This document shows, piece after piece, positions 56,420 through 63,804 of a stretch of 64,000 nucleotides of DNA. Location of the stretch: assembly GCA_017652345.1 (NCBI GenBank), contig JAGCBE010000542.1, positions 79,934-143,933 of the forward strand, read 5' to 3'. A program made the translations under genes and the position numbers. Under the pieces are notes generated by a model. The model saw nothing but the letters and a program-made list of their open reading frames with translations, made no database searches and was not told the origin of the DNA. The DNA is from Methanobrevibacter sp. Lineage in GTDB: Archaea > Methanobacteriota > Methanobacteria > Methanobacteriales > Methanobacteriaceae. Position 1 is the stretch's first letter; every line of letters begins with the position of its first letter.

Positions 56420-56682
56420 CAATAACAATCTCCTTCAAGAGAGTCATTCATAAAATCAGGAAAATCATCATGAATATCAGGAAATATACTTTGAATTAAA
56501 ATATCTTTCTTTCCCCATTCAGGATCAATAGAATCACATTCTTCATATAATTTATTAAAATCCTTATCAAAATCATTAAATGTAGTGAATACATCCCAAT
56601 GTAATTCAGCATTAAATATTGCTTCCTGAATTGTTGTGAGCCCACAAGCATATCCTATTTCACAAACTTCTTTAAGTGTCAT
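56419..56682 (-). CDS. Hypothetical early protein
   Basis: 87 aa, acidic; MTLKEVCEIGYACGLTTIQEAIFNAELHWDVFT is a pattern of small clostridial phage proteins. Function unknown. Confidence 0.67.
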   Translation of the reverse strand: MTLKEVCEIGYACGLTTIQEAIFNAELHWDVFTTFNDFDKDFNKLYEECDSIDPEWGKKDILIQSIFPDIHDDFPDFMNDSLEGDCY

Positions 56683-56694
56683 TTAATATCTCCC

Positions 56695-56997
56695 TTAAAA
56701 ATATATACACTGACTCATAATCTGACTTATAAGATTTCTATCAGTACAAAAGCTCCAGTATTCCCATTTATATTTATCAGTTACATCTCCAGTAATATCA
56801 TAAACTTTATTATTTATGTTACAACCAAAATGATTTGCTACATAATCAATCATGATATTATCGCCAAATCCAATATTAAATCTTCTATCAAGAATTACTG
56901 CGAACCAATAGCAACATCCTTCAGTAAATATTTTTATTGTTTCTTTATTCTAAAACCTCTTAATGAAATTTAGAATTTCAGTTTCTTTAGTTATCAT
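56695..56997 (-). CDS. Hypothetical early protein with TAG
   Basis: 100 aa; one TAG (FKRFQNKET) read as Gln, TAA stop. CCYWFAVILDRRFN and MIDYVANHFGCN segments occur in a known unnamed phage family. Overlaps the upstream membrane gene. Confidence 0.65.
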
Positions 56998-57322
56998 TAT
57001 CCTTTTCCTTTATTCTCCAAAGTTTATCTTCATGTTCTATTACTTCATACTTATCAAAAAATTCAACTACATTTACTCTTTGATCTACTGTTACCATATA
57101 TTCAATATGCATTTTTGCACTTCGTTTATACATTATGATTGAAAAGATTAATGCAATTGAAAGAATACTTATAAGTATAAAAACTGGAATATCATATGCT
57201 TCATTAGAAATAACGGCGAACAGAAAAACTATAAGAATAATACCAAAAAAGACTATACAAGCAAGCCAAACATCTGCATGAGTAACTACTTCTATTGTTT
57301 GTAAAATTTCAATACCTTCCAT
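56987..57322 (-). CDS. Two-helix membrane protein (paralogue 1)
   Basis: 111 aa: VWLACIVFFGIILIVFLFAVI and PVFILISILSIALIFSIIM, then a cytosolic-type domain ending VVEFFDKYEVIEHEDKLWRIKEKDND. The 113-aa protein at 58702 has the same plan (FNDFNDRYKIIEERGDILVVEEKEHD). Function unknown. Confidence 0.72.
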   Translation of the reverse strand: MEGIEILQTIEVVTHADVWLACIVFFGIILIVFLFAVISNEAYDIPVFILISILSIALIFSIIMYKRSAKMHIEYMVTVDQRVNVVEFFDKYEVIEHEDKLWRIKEKDNDN

Positions 57323-57329
57323 TATATCT

Positions 57330-57503
57330 TTATCCTATCATATTATATAATTCAATATATTCTTCATTAAGATAATCATAATTACGTCCTAGTTCCTTAT
57401 AATCATCTTCGAGATTATCGTATTCCATATACAGTCTCATGATATGATGAATAAGATCATCTTTTTTCATTTTTTGAAGTTCCGTAATAGTATATTGACG
57501 CAT
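57330..57503 (-). CDS. Small coiled-coil protein
   Basis: 57 aa from ATG 57503 (GAGGAG); LIHHIMRLYMEYDNLEDDYKELGRNYDYLNEEYIELY is a heptad-like helix. Function unknown. Confidence 0.64.
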   Translation of the reverse strand: MRQYTITELQKMKKDDLIHHIMRLYMEYDNLEDDYKELGRNYDYLNEEYIELYNMIG

Positions 57504-57517
57504 TTTATTTCTCCTCA

Positions 57518-57943
57518 TTAAAGAATATGAATAATTGTACCAGCAAAAACATCAACTACAGTTGCTCCCGCACCAAAAGCATCTCTCATTTCTTTGAGCT
57601 CTTCTTCAGTGTAGACATGATGCTTCGTCTGCTCACGATATTCTTCCAGAAATTCTTGAGTCTGAATTTCTCGTTTAATCTTAGTAGCCTCTCTGGAGAT
57701 CTTACTTCTAAGATCATACGGAGCATATTCCAATTTCTCCATACAATCATCAGGAAGATAATTACCACTGGACTTCCAACGAACTGCTCCGTCTTCTTCA
57801 ATAATCATGTTATCGCGTTCATTATAAAGACGTTCAACTTCTTTGCGAGCTTCATTATACCAGAAATCTCCAAGAAGTCCATTCCACTGATTAGCAAAAG
57901 TATGACGAACCCTAGACCGGAAAACATCCATTTCATTAACCAT
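57518..57943 (-). CDS. Helical hypothetical protein
   Basis: 141 aa, basic/acidic helices, ends MRDAFGAGATVVDVFAGTIIHIL, a short hydrophobic tail that recurs in clostridial phage proteins. First gene of its operon. Confidence 0.7.
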   Translation of the reverse strand: MVNEMDVFRSRVRHTFANQWNGLLGDFWYNEARKEVERLYNERDNMIIEEDGAVRWKSSGNYLPDDCMEKLEYAPYDLRSKISREATKIKREIQTQEFLEEYREQTKHHVYTEEELKEMRDAFGAGATVVDVFAGTIIHIL

Positions 57944-57976
57944 TGTAATTACCTCCTTATCCTTTTTACAATTATA

Positions 57977-58005
57977 ATTATAATTGATATATGGAGAAAA
58001 ATCAA
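57977..58005 (-). promoter_or_regulatory. Early promoter
   Basis: TTGATT (58005-58000), 17 nt, TATAAT (57982-57977). Confidence 0.87.
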
Positions 58006-58241
58006 CTATTAATTACAATACTTGCATTAAGGAGTCTAACAGGTTTTGTAGTTATAAAAGACTCATATATCATATTATCTAACCTAAGAGCATTAGCAGT
58101 CATACCACTACGAAATTCTATTCTCCGAAGTTTAAGATAATAATATGTCTCATTTTCAATCTTTGCTTCAAATACTGCTCCAATTTCGAGATCGTCAAAA
58201 TTTAGATCAAAATCATCATTTCTCTTATTAATAATTTTCAT
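58002..58241 (-). CDS. Tandem PVD-family protein 1
   Basis: 79 aa. Pattern shared with the next two genes and 59047: M-I--R---F-DL--G--F-A---YLK---------A-R------------PVRLL-ASI. Tandem duplication; function unknown. No TAG. Confidence 0.7.
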   Translation of the reverse strand: MKIINKRNDDFDLNFDDLEIGAVFEAKIENETYYYLKLRRIEFRSGMTANALRLDNMIYESFITTKPVRLLNASIVINS

Positions 58242-58466
58242 TTATCTATCTCTCCTTATAATAATATCAACATCCACTGGCTGAACAAGTGTAGCTGGAA
58301 AAACATAATCAAGAGATGAAGTTTCAGGACAAAAAACATTATCACAATCATCATTATTCAATTTCATATTCAACCAGTTGGTATTACGTGCGATAAACCA
58401 GGTTCCATCATCAAGATCACTAAAATGTAAGGATTTAGCACTACTTCGATCATCAATAATATTCAT
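58242..58466 (-). CDS. Tandem PVD-family protein 2
   Basis: 74 aa (MNIIDDRSSAKSLHFSDLDDGTWFIARNTNWLNMKL... LVQPVDVDIIIRR). Adjacent to copy 1 without a gap. Function unknown. Confidence 0.7.
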   Translation of the reverse strand: MNIIDDRSSAKSLHFSDLDDGTWFIARNTNWLNMKLNNDDCDNVFCPETSSLDYVFPATLVQPVDVDIIIRRDR

Positions 58467-58469
58467 ATC

Positions 58470-58709
58470 TTACACCATCCTATTACTCAAAATACTCAAT
58501 TGCATATCAACGGGCTGAACAAGTGCATCGCAATCCATAGAAGATAATTTTTCGGCATTAATATGAAAACAATTATAATATTCTTTATTTTTCATTACTG
58601 CAGGAAGTTTAAGATATAATGCATCTTTACCATAAGTAAAAAATGTTCCTTCTCGAACACTAGCAAAACGAACATGAGAACTTCCTCTACAATCTTTAAT
58701 TTCAATCAT
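58470..58709 (-). CDS. Tandem PVD-family protein 3
   Basis: 79 aa from ATG 58709 (GGAGG upstream): MIEIKDCRGSSHVRFASVREGTFFTYGKDALYLKL...LVQPVDMQLSIL. The four copies keep PV(D/R) and a C-terminal strand. Confidence 0.7.
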   Translation of the reverse strand: MIEIKDCRGSSHVRFASVREGTFFTYGKDALYLKLPAVMKNKEYYNCFHINAEKLSSMDCDALVQPVDMQLSILSNRMV

Positions 58710-59043
58710 GTTCCTTTTCCTCCACAACCAAAATATCCCCACGTTCTTCAATAATTTTATATCTATCATTAAAATCATTAAATGTTATTTCATTATTCAG
58801 AATAACTTCATATCTAGTAACCGGAACTTTTTCCTTACTGATGAAAAATATAAAGAAAATACATACCAGACAAATTCCAATAACTAATCCACCAAGCCAT
58901 TCCATATCATCAGCAGAATCAAATATAACCCATATTCCACCAAATATGATAATCAACCCAAGAATAATACCAACCCAAGAATAAGGTTTCCAAATAACAT
59001 GAGTTATTACATATTCATAAATATATTCATTAAGTATAGTCAT
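58702..59043 (-). CDS. Two-helix membrane protein (paralogue 2)
   Basis: 113 aa: WVGIILGLIIIFGGIWVIF and LVIGICLVCIFFIFFI, then the FNDFNDRYKIIEERGDILVVEEKE domain shared with 56987-57322. Embedded between PVD-family copies. Confidence 0.72.
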   Translation of the reverse strand: MTILNEYIYEYVITHVIWKPYSWVGIILGLIIIFGGIWVIFDSADDMEWLGGLVIGICLVCIFFIFFISKEKVPVTRYEVILNNEITFNDFNDRYKIIEERGDILVVEEKEHD

Positions 59044-59046
59044 TTT

Positions 59047-59283
59047 TTACTCCTTTGGACTCTTTATAATAATTGAAAGATCTACAGGTTCTACAGGATA
59101 ATCATCTTCCATATAGATTATTACTTTTGGATCATTAATTCTTACTGCTCGTAAAACATGGCCATATTTCATAACATCAGGAATCTTCATATATAGATTA
59201 TCTTTACACATGAAATAATCAAATTCGTCAATATCTTTAAACTGTTTTACAGTGTGGTCTCTATTATCTGTAATTGTAATCAT
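59047..59283 (-). CDS. Tandem PVD-family protein 4
   Basis: 78 aa from ATG 59283 (GGAGGG): MITITDNRDHTVKQFKDIDEFDYFMCKDNLYMKI...YPVEPVDLSIIIKS. First gene of its operon. Confidence 0.7.
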   Translation of the reverse strand: MITITDNRDHTVKQFKDIDEFDYFMCKDNLYMKIPDVMKYGHVLRAVRINDPKVIIYMEDDYPVEPVDLSIIIKSPKE

Positions 59284-59324
59284 TCGCTGTATCCCTCCAC
59301 TCTTTTTTTTCATTTATTATATTA

Positions 59325-59353
59325 ATTATAATATAAATTAACTGAAAAATCAA
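59325..59353 (-). promoter_or_regulatory. Early promoter
   Basis: TTGATT (59353-59348), 17 nt, TATAAT (59330-59325), directly after the dUTPase terminator. Confidence 0.87.
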
Positions 59354-59360
59354 CTATGAA

Positions 59361-59391
59361 TAAAAAAGGCTAAGATATTTCTATCTTAGCC
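59361..59391 (-). terminator. Intrinsic terminator after the dUTPase gene
   Basis: GGCTAAGATA-GAAA-TATCTTAGCC then TTTTTTATT; the dUTPase stop codon TAA is inside the stem. Confidence 0.9.
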
Positions 59392-59817
59392 CGTACTTCC
59401 AAATCCACCACGATTTTTATCTTCTAGTTCATGAACAAGATTAAATTGAATATTTGCTTGATTCTTCATTATCTTGAACTGACAGATTCTTGTATGCTTC
59501 GGAATAAATGTATCTTTTAAAGCTATTGCAGGAAACATCCATTGATCATCATTTCCACAATACGCATTATCAATTACTCCAAAACTATTAGCCTGAATAA
59601 CATTCCATTTCTTATAAGTAGAAGATCTAGGTACTACATTTGCTTCATACCCCTCAGGAAGTTTCATTGCTACTCCAAGCGGAATTAATTTAAAATCAAA
59701 TGCTTTTAATTCTGTATCTTCCGCAGTAAATAAATCAATCCAATCTCCATTTCTTTCAGGAAAACAATCAATGTCTTCACATTTAATCTTTACGTTATAA
59801 ATAATATCGTAATTCAT
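59386..59817 (-). CDS. dut: dUTPase (trimeric dUTP diphosphatase)
   Basis: 143 aa from ATG 59817. Motifs: [13 protein letters not shown] (motif 1 region, about 30), [33 protein letters not shown] (motifs 2-3), [10 protein letters not shown] (motif 4) and a C-terminal RGGFGSTG (motif 5). Converts dUTP to dUMP, sparing phage DNA from uracil. Stop lies in a terminator stem. No TAG. Confidence 0.92.
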   Translation of the reverse strand: MNYDIIYNVKIKCEDIDCFPERNGDWIDLFTAEDTELKAFDFKLIPLGVAMKLPEGYEANVVPRSSTYKKWNVIQANSFGVIDNAYCGNDDQWMFPAIALKDTFIPKHTRICQFKIMKNQANIQFNLVHELEDKNRGGFGSTG

Positions 59818-59819
59818 CT

Positions 59820-60146
59820 TTATCCTTTTATTTCTCCATTCCAATCAAATTCATCATATCCTGTTTCTGAATGAATACAGTCATAGCATTTTGTGCCTTC
59901 GTACATTTCACAATCTCCAAAGTTCAAATCCATACAAGATATTTCTTGACTCCAATAATAGATGTTTCCATCTTTATCTCTACCTTCATGAAATGTTTCA
60001 TAACATGGACAGGATTTACCTAAGCATTCTATATTATTTTTACAACAATCACATAATGATTCAGAATGTTCTGCAAAATAAATCAAAAGTTTCTTAAAAT
60101 TATCAAAGGTTAAATAATTCTTTATCTTTTCATCAGTCATAGGCAT
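59820..60146 (-). CDS. Cys-rich hypothetical protein
   Basis: 108 aa with about ten Cys ([29 protein letters not shown]), probably metal-binding. Start overlaps the end of the hydrolase gene by 14 bp; dUTPase follows 2 bp later. Confidence 0.7.
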   Translation of the reverse strand: MPMTDEKIKNYLTFDNFKKLLIYFAEHSESLCDCCKNNIECLGKSCPCYETFHEGRDKDGNIYYWSQEISCMDLNFGDCEMYEGTKCYDCIHSETGYDEFDWNGEIKG

Positions 60147-60972
60147 AATAACTCGTACTCCTAAACCATCCCGTATCTACATATATTTTTGCAAAATATC
60201 TACTACCAAGATTACTAAAATTACTTTGAAAGATTACATCATCAGGTATATCAAATTCATCATTTAATACTTCAAGAACTTCATTTACTACATTATACCA
60301 ATTACTACTACTTCCACTATAATAAGAATAAGATTGAGATTCATACGTATAAAGCTCTGTATATTGATTTTTCTTTACTAAATTTCCATAAATAGTATCT
60401 GGAAAACTTTTATGTTTCATTCTATTATATAATACACTAGCGGTTAATTTATGCATATAACTAGCATCAATATAAAAACTATTTTCAGGATTATTATTTT
60501 CATCATAATATGTAATTAATACATCTCCCGTAATAGCTCCACATTCTCCATATACCATAGTACAAAACATTCTGATTTCATCTAATGTATATCCTTCAGG
60601 TATTCTTAATTGCTGTTCATCTGTGAAATATTTAGTATCTGAATAATAATGATAATTATTATAACTTAATTTAGTAGCTTCTTCTTTTGCTTTCTTTTCT
60701 TCTTCAATTCTTTTCTGCTCTTGGAATTTTTCTAGTGCATAAGTTTTTCTTATACTATTATTTACAGTAATTAGATTTGCGGTAAAGTTTCTTGCATGAT
60801 TAATATGATAAAGTTCATGAGAAATGATTTTAGGATCTATCCAATTCATTGGTTCATGATATTCTAATAGAAATGAATTATCGTTTTCTTCTTTAAAAAT
60901 AAATACACAAGCAATCATCATAATCGGAATGAAAAGCATAATATGGAATTTCTTAAAGATTTTCTTAATCAT
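60133..60972 (-). CDS. SleB-like cell-wall hydrolase
   Basis: 279 aa. N-terminal membrane/signal helix (IMLFIPIMMIACVFIF), a linker, then the Hydrolase_2/SleB domain: DEIRMFCTMVYGECGAI (catalytic Glu in YGECGA), SYMHKLTASVLYNRMKHKSFPDTIYGNLVKKNQY. Likely cleaves peptidoglycan glycan strands outside the membrane. It is expressed from an early-type promoter, apart from the lysis cassette, so a role in superinfection control or early wall change is possible. No TAG. Confidence 0.82.
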   Translation of the reverse strand: MIKKIFKKFHIMLFIPIMMIACVFIFKEENDNSFLLEYHEPMNWIDPKIISHELYHINHARNFTANLITVNNSIRKTYALEKFQEQKRIEEEKKAKEEATKLSYNNYHYYSDTKYFTDEQQLRIPEGYTLDEIRMFCTMVYGECGAITGDVLITYYDENNNPENSFYIDASYMHKLTASVLYNRMKHKSFPDTIYGNLVKKNQYTELYTYESQSYSYYSGSSSNWYNVVNEVLEVLNDEFDIPDDVIFQSNFSNLGSRYFAKIYVDTGWFRSTSYYAYD

Positions 60973-61000
60973 AGTTTTTTATTCCTCCTATTATATTTAT

Positions 61001-61029
61001 ATTATAAATTAAAGCAAGGAATAAATCAA
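61001..61029 (-). promoter_or_regulatory. Early promoter overlapping a terminator stem
   Basis: TTGATT (61029-61024), 17 nt, TATAAT (61006-61001). The -35 lies in the loop side of the hairpin at 61011-61046. Confidence 0.82.
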
Positions 61030-61046
61030 CTATCTATTCCTTGCTT
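61011..61046 (-). terminator. Hairpin at the end of the tRNA operon
   Basis: AAAGCAAGGAATA and TATTCCTTGCTTT form a 13-bp stem, followed by AATTT; weak T-run, so terminator or processing signal. Confidence 0.6.
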
Positions 61047-61085
61047 TAAAAATATAATTGTGAGACTAACTACAAAAACCAAGAC

Positions 61086-61161
61086 TGGTGATCCCGGCGG
61101 GATTCGAACCCACGACTCCGCCGTGAAAGGGCGACGACTTAGACCACTTGTCGACGGGACC
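61086..61161 (-). tRNA. tRNA-Glu (UUC)
   Basis: Full cloverleaf; anticodon loop CTTTCAC (UUC); T-loop TTCGAAT; encoded CCA. Acceptor GGTCCCG/CGGGATC with one G-U. Confidence 0.92.
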
Positions 61162-61280
61162 ATATAACTTATTAAATAAATTGGCTATTTATCTAATAAG
61201 TTTTTAAGAAGGGAGGTAGTAATTCAATAAGGAATAAATGCTAAGATGCAGTCACAAACATAATAGATCATTTATTCCAA

Positions 61281-61357
61281 TGGAGCGGTTAACGAGGTTC
61301 GAACTCGCAACATCCTGCTTGGAAGGCAGGTACTCTAACCAATTGAGCTACAACCGC
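61281..61357 (-). tRNA. tRNA-Gly (UCC)
   Basis: Anticodon loop CTTCCAA (UCC), T-loop TTCGAAC, acceptor GCGGTTG/TAACCGC, CCA encoded. Confidence 0.93.
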
Positions 61358-61431
61358 ATAGTTACTAATGCATGATTTGCTACATTAGTAACACACATGA
61401 AACTGTCAAAAATCCTTGCCCCTAACAAGGA

Positions 61432-61516
61432 TGGTGCCGATAACAGGACTTGAACCTGCATACTTTTCAGCATTTGCTTCTAAAGCAAACGTGTCTACCA
61501 ATTCCACCATATCGAC
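61432..61516 (-). tRNA. tRNA-Leu (UAG)
   Basis: Class II tRNA with long variable arm; anticodon loop TTTAGAA (UAG, reads CUN). Acceptor GTCGATA/TATCGGC, CCA encoded. Not an amber suppressor: that would need CUA. Confidence 0.92.
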
Positions 61517-61597
61517 ATTTGAAGTAAAGTAGCTGTTACTTCTCAGCGTTGTTTTCAAAAGATTAAAGTCAATTTGAAATAACTTAAGCATTGACTT

Positions 61598-61673
61598 TGG
61601 TGGAGCATACCGGGTTCGAACCGGTGACATCTGAATTGCAAATCCAGTGCTCTCCCAGCTGAGCTAATGCCCC
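61598..61673 (-). tRNA. tRNA-Ala (UGC)
   Basis: Anticodon loop TTTGCAA (UGC); acceptor GGGGCAT/ATGCTCC; CCA encoded. Confidence 0.93.
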
Positions 61674-61689
61674 ATATTGATTTAATGAT

Positions 61690-62006
61690 AAACTGCATGG
61701 CGGGTGCAGGCGTATATCTTATAATATCATTAAATCATATTCATATAATTATTACCTCAGGACCAGCTTCTCACATATCCTGATAGCTTTGAATAATAAG
61801 TTTGCCATTCTAAGAAGAATATACTTGAATTATTTAGTCTCGGCGATCTTCATAATTATATGATTTTGGTGAGTCTTGGGCTCTCTCTTATTTCGGTAAT
61901 CGTCGCTCTCTCTTTCAACAATTACTTAATACCTCTTACATTGTGTCGGAATACTGTAAGCAGAAGGATTTTTAGCTGTTGTGCATGATCTCAAACCGAC
62001 GCACAA
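61690..62006. other. Intergenic stretch between tRNA-Ala and tRNA-Asp
   Basis: No gene seen. It holds an inverted repeat of GATTTAATGATA (61680-61735), a short TCAGGA/TCCTGA stem near 61760 and two AAGAGAGAGC copies near 61890-61915; these look like processing hairpins between tRNAs. Confidence 0.5.
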
Positions 62007-62083
62007 TGGTCACGACGACGGGACTTGAACCCGTGATCTCCTGCGTGACAGGCAGGCATGATAACCAACTTCACTACGCCGCG
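62007..62083 (-). tRNA. tRNA-Asp (GUC)
   Basis: Anticodon loop CTGTCAC (GUC); T-loop TTCAAGT; acceptor CGCGGCG/CGTCGTG; CCA encoded. Confidence 0.92.
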
Positions 62084-62273
62084 ATAAATTATGTGAGAGT
62101 CTGCCTCCGCTATCTCACTTCCCAAGCACTGCTCCTTGGTATCCCTCTCCTAATTCAAGAGCTTAGATAATGACTTTTGTTTATCCTCGCGCATTATCTC
62201 TACGAGTTTCTCAGATTCAATTACTTTCTATCTTGAGTGATATCAACTCTCAAGTGATTTCATTGATCTTCGA

Positions 62274-62349
62274 TGGTGCGTCCGCAGGGGGTCGAACCCT
62301 GACTCTGACAGATTAAAAGTCTGCTGTGTTACCATTACACCACGGACGC
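62274..62349 (-). tRNA. tRNA-Lys (UUU)
   Basis: Anticodon loop CTTTTAA (UUU); acceptor GCGTCCG/CGGACGC; CCA encoded. Confidence 0.93.
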
Positions 62350-62500
62350 ATATGACTAAGTTTCATCCATTCATAGTGGATTACTTTACAATTAATATCG
62401 TTGTTGTCTTGGCCTTCGACACTCCACGAATATCATTGTAGCACATCTCATTGATTGATCAAATCAATTATGTCACTCTTAGTCCTCTCGCTAGCCTTTG

Positions 62501-62569
62501 TGCTGAGACAAGATTCGAACTTGCATCACTTCAAACTAATGAAGCCTTCTAACCATTAAAATACCCAGC
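62501..62569 (-). tRNA. Degenerate tRNA with an abnormal anticodon loop
   Basis: Acceptor GCTGGG/CTCAGC and T-arm GCAAG-TTCGAAT-CTTGT are sound. The anticodon arm CTTC-ATTAGTTT-GAAG gives an 8-nt loop (or 6-nt with one more pair). No CCA. Isotype unclear (AGU would be Thr). Confidence 0.6.
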
Positions 62570-62602
62570 AATATTTAACTCTTAGTCTTTCATGCTAGCT
62601 TT

Positions 62603-62670
62603 TGCATGGATGGGATTCGGACCCACATTTTCTTCTTCCCGAAGATGTTCTCCCATTAAACTACCATACA
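62603..62670 (-). tRNA. Degenerate tRNA (Gly-like body)
   Basis: Acceptor TGTATGG/CCATGCA, D-arm and T-stem pair; body resembles tRNA-Gly. The anticodon arm TCTT-CGGGAAG-AAGA lacks U33 and the T-loop is TCCGAAT. No CCA. Isotype unclear. Confidence 0.55.
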
Positions 62671-62674
62671 ATAT

Positions 62675-63034
62675 TTATTCAACATAATTGCCATTGAAAA
62701 CCAAATAAACCATATCGGTCAGAGGAATATGAATTTCTTCGTGTTTAATATGAAGCGAGTCATCGGTCTTTTCGATAATATGACCACTTTTCATCAGGCT
62801 AATGAAATCTTCTTGATAAAAATGTTCATAAGCGTGATTATTGTCCAGAGGCTTCAAAGTCACTTTATAACCATCATCGACTTTATAGCGATCCTCAACA
62901 ATCTCACATTCCACCCAATCATGCTTATCAGCATCAGCAAAAAATCCAAAACCACAGATAGGATTCATCAGGGCAAAATAATGAGCATTCTTATTGATAC
63001 CATAAGGATTCTTTTCACGATCGAAGTAAGACAT
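62675..63034 (-). CDS. Hypothetical early protein
   Basis: 119 aa from ATG 63034 (GGAGG). MSYFDREKNPYGINKNAHYFALMNPICGFGFF, then VTLKPLDNNHAYEHFYQEDFISLMKSG. A small beta-barrel-like pattern; function unknown. Confidence 0.7.
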   Translation of the reverse strand: MSYFDREKNPYGINKNAHYFALMNPICGFGFFADADKHDWVECEIVEDRYKVDDGYKVTLKPLDNNHAYEHFYQEDFISLMKSGHIIEKTDDSLHIKHEEIHIPLTDMVYLVFNGNYVE

Positions 63035-63066
63035 CTTCATATCCTCCATTTATTTTTTATACTTTA

Positions 63067-63095
63067 ATTATAAAGTAATACGATTAAAAAATCAA
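63067..63095 (-). promoter_or_regulatory. Early promoter
   Basis: TTGATT (63095-63090), 17 nt, TATAAT (63072-63067). Confidence 0.87.
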
Positions 63096-63122
63096 CTACT
63101 GATTACGGATTAGTTACATATC

Positions 63123-63242
63123 TTAGAATCGACTTACTCTTTGTCTTTTAATATAAAGAGGAATAAATCCGAAAAGAAAAATACCAGTATAAATATCCTT
63201 ATGTGCGGATTTAAATCTTACCCAATCTTTCTGTATGATCAT
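63123..63242 (-). CDS. Small basic peptide
   Basis: 39 aa, ATG 63242 after GGAGG; hydrophobic centre (YTGIFLFGFIPLYI) and basic ends. Promoter immediately upstream. Confidence 0.58.
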   Translation of the reverse strand: MIIQKDWVRFKSAHKDIYTGIFLFGFIPLYIKRQRVSRF

Positions 63243-63277
63243 TTCTTTTTCCTCCATTAATTATTATTTACATTCTT

Positions 63278-63306
63278 ATTATAATGGATTCTAAAGTAAA
63301 AATCAA
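63278..63306 (-). promoter_or_regulatory. Early promoter
   Basis: TTGATT (63306-63301), 17 nt, TATAAT (63283-63278). Confidence 0.87.
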
Positions 63307-63327
63307 CTATTATTAAAAAATTTATTA

Positions 63328-63510
63328 TGGAGCACGCGAAAGGACTTGAACCTTCAACCTATTGATTACTGGTGAACTGAAAAAAGATTCGAACTTTTAT
63401 CTTCCATAGCAGTATCCTCCTTTAAGATATCATCCATTACGGACTTACTATGGCGCTTTACTTAAGCTATTCAGTCAAATCAATTGCTCTGCCAATTGAG
63501 CTACGCGTGC
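63328..63510 (-). tRNA. tRNA-Thr (UGU) interrupted in the anticodon loop
   Basis: Outer halves form a complete tRNA-Thr: acceptor GCACGCG/CGCGTGC, D-arm GCTC/GAGC, anticodon stem ATTGA/TCAAT, T-arm GAAGG/CCTTT, CCA encoded. Removing 107 nt at 63476-63370 (or shifted by one G) restores loop TTTGTAA, anticodon UGU. Confidence 0.8.
63370..63476 (-). ncRNA. tRNA-like element inside tRNA-Thr
   Basis: Acceptor GACTGAA/TTCAGTT, D-stem GCTT/AAGC, arm CCATA/TATGG, variable AAGAT, T-arm AAAAG-TTCGAAT-CTTTT and 3' CACCA. The anticodon loop is 40 nt long instead of 7, so this element too carries an insertion of about 33 nt. It also contains GGAGG and a 13-codon ORF (63407-63366). Confidence 0.6.
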
Positions 63511-63511
63511 A

Positions 63512-63691
63512 TTAAATTTCTGTTTGTTCTTCTTCTACTTTTGCCTTGATTACAGTAGTTTCTCTTTCATTCATTCCATAACCAATAGTTTTATTTTCTG
63601 TATAAAGACAAACTCCTCCATAATCTACATTAAAATGCTTTGCAATGATTTTTGTAATATCTACCTGATCTAATTCTCTATATACATTCAT
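63512..63691 (-). CDS. Small hypothetical protein
   Basis: 59 aa, begins MNVYRELDQVDITKIIAKHFNVDY; acidic C-terminus. ATG 63691, TAA stop one base before tRNA-Thr. Function unknown. Confidence 0.62.
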   Translation of the reverse strand: MNVYRELDQVDITKIIAKHFNVDYGGVCLYTENKTIGYGMNERETTVIKAKVEEEQTEI

Positions 63692-63718
63692 TATATTTCA
63701 CCTTTAAAAATAATTAAA

Positions 63719-63804
63719 TCCCAGGATGGACGCTATAGTCCCATCATTTCGTCCCACCCTTCCAGGCTGACGCAGATGTTAGCGAATTTTCTACCTCAGG
63801 GATA
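63719..63804 (-). ncRNA. Possible structured RNA
   Basis: GC-richer than its surroundings. ATCCC at the 5' end pairs with GGGAT at the 3' end; GGAC-TATAGC-GTCC is an inner hairpin; GGGAC occurs twice. It lies between tRNA-Val and the 59-aa gene. Not matched to a known class. Confidence 0.4.

Noticed and set aside
61432..61516. tRNA with anticodon UAG as the amber suppressor
   Set aside because: UAG anticodon reads CUA/CUN leucine codons; the long variable arm and body are those of tRNA-Leu.
63366..63407. A 13-codon ORF with GGAGG inside the interrupted tRNA
   Set aside because: It overlaps the T-arm and acceptor of the inner tRNA-like element; the pairing evidence is stronger than that for a peptide.
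63719..63804. NiCo riboswitch or hammerhead ribozyme
   Set aside because: Repeated GGGAC and a GACGAAAT segment recall them, but the full conserved cores (for example CTGATGA) are absent.
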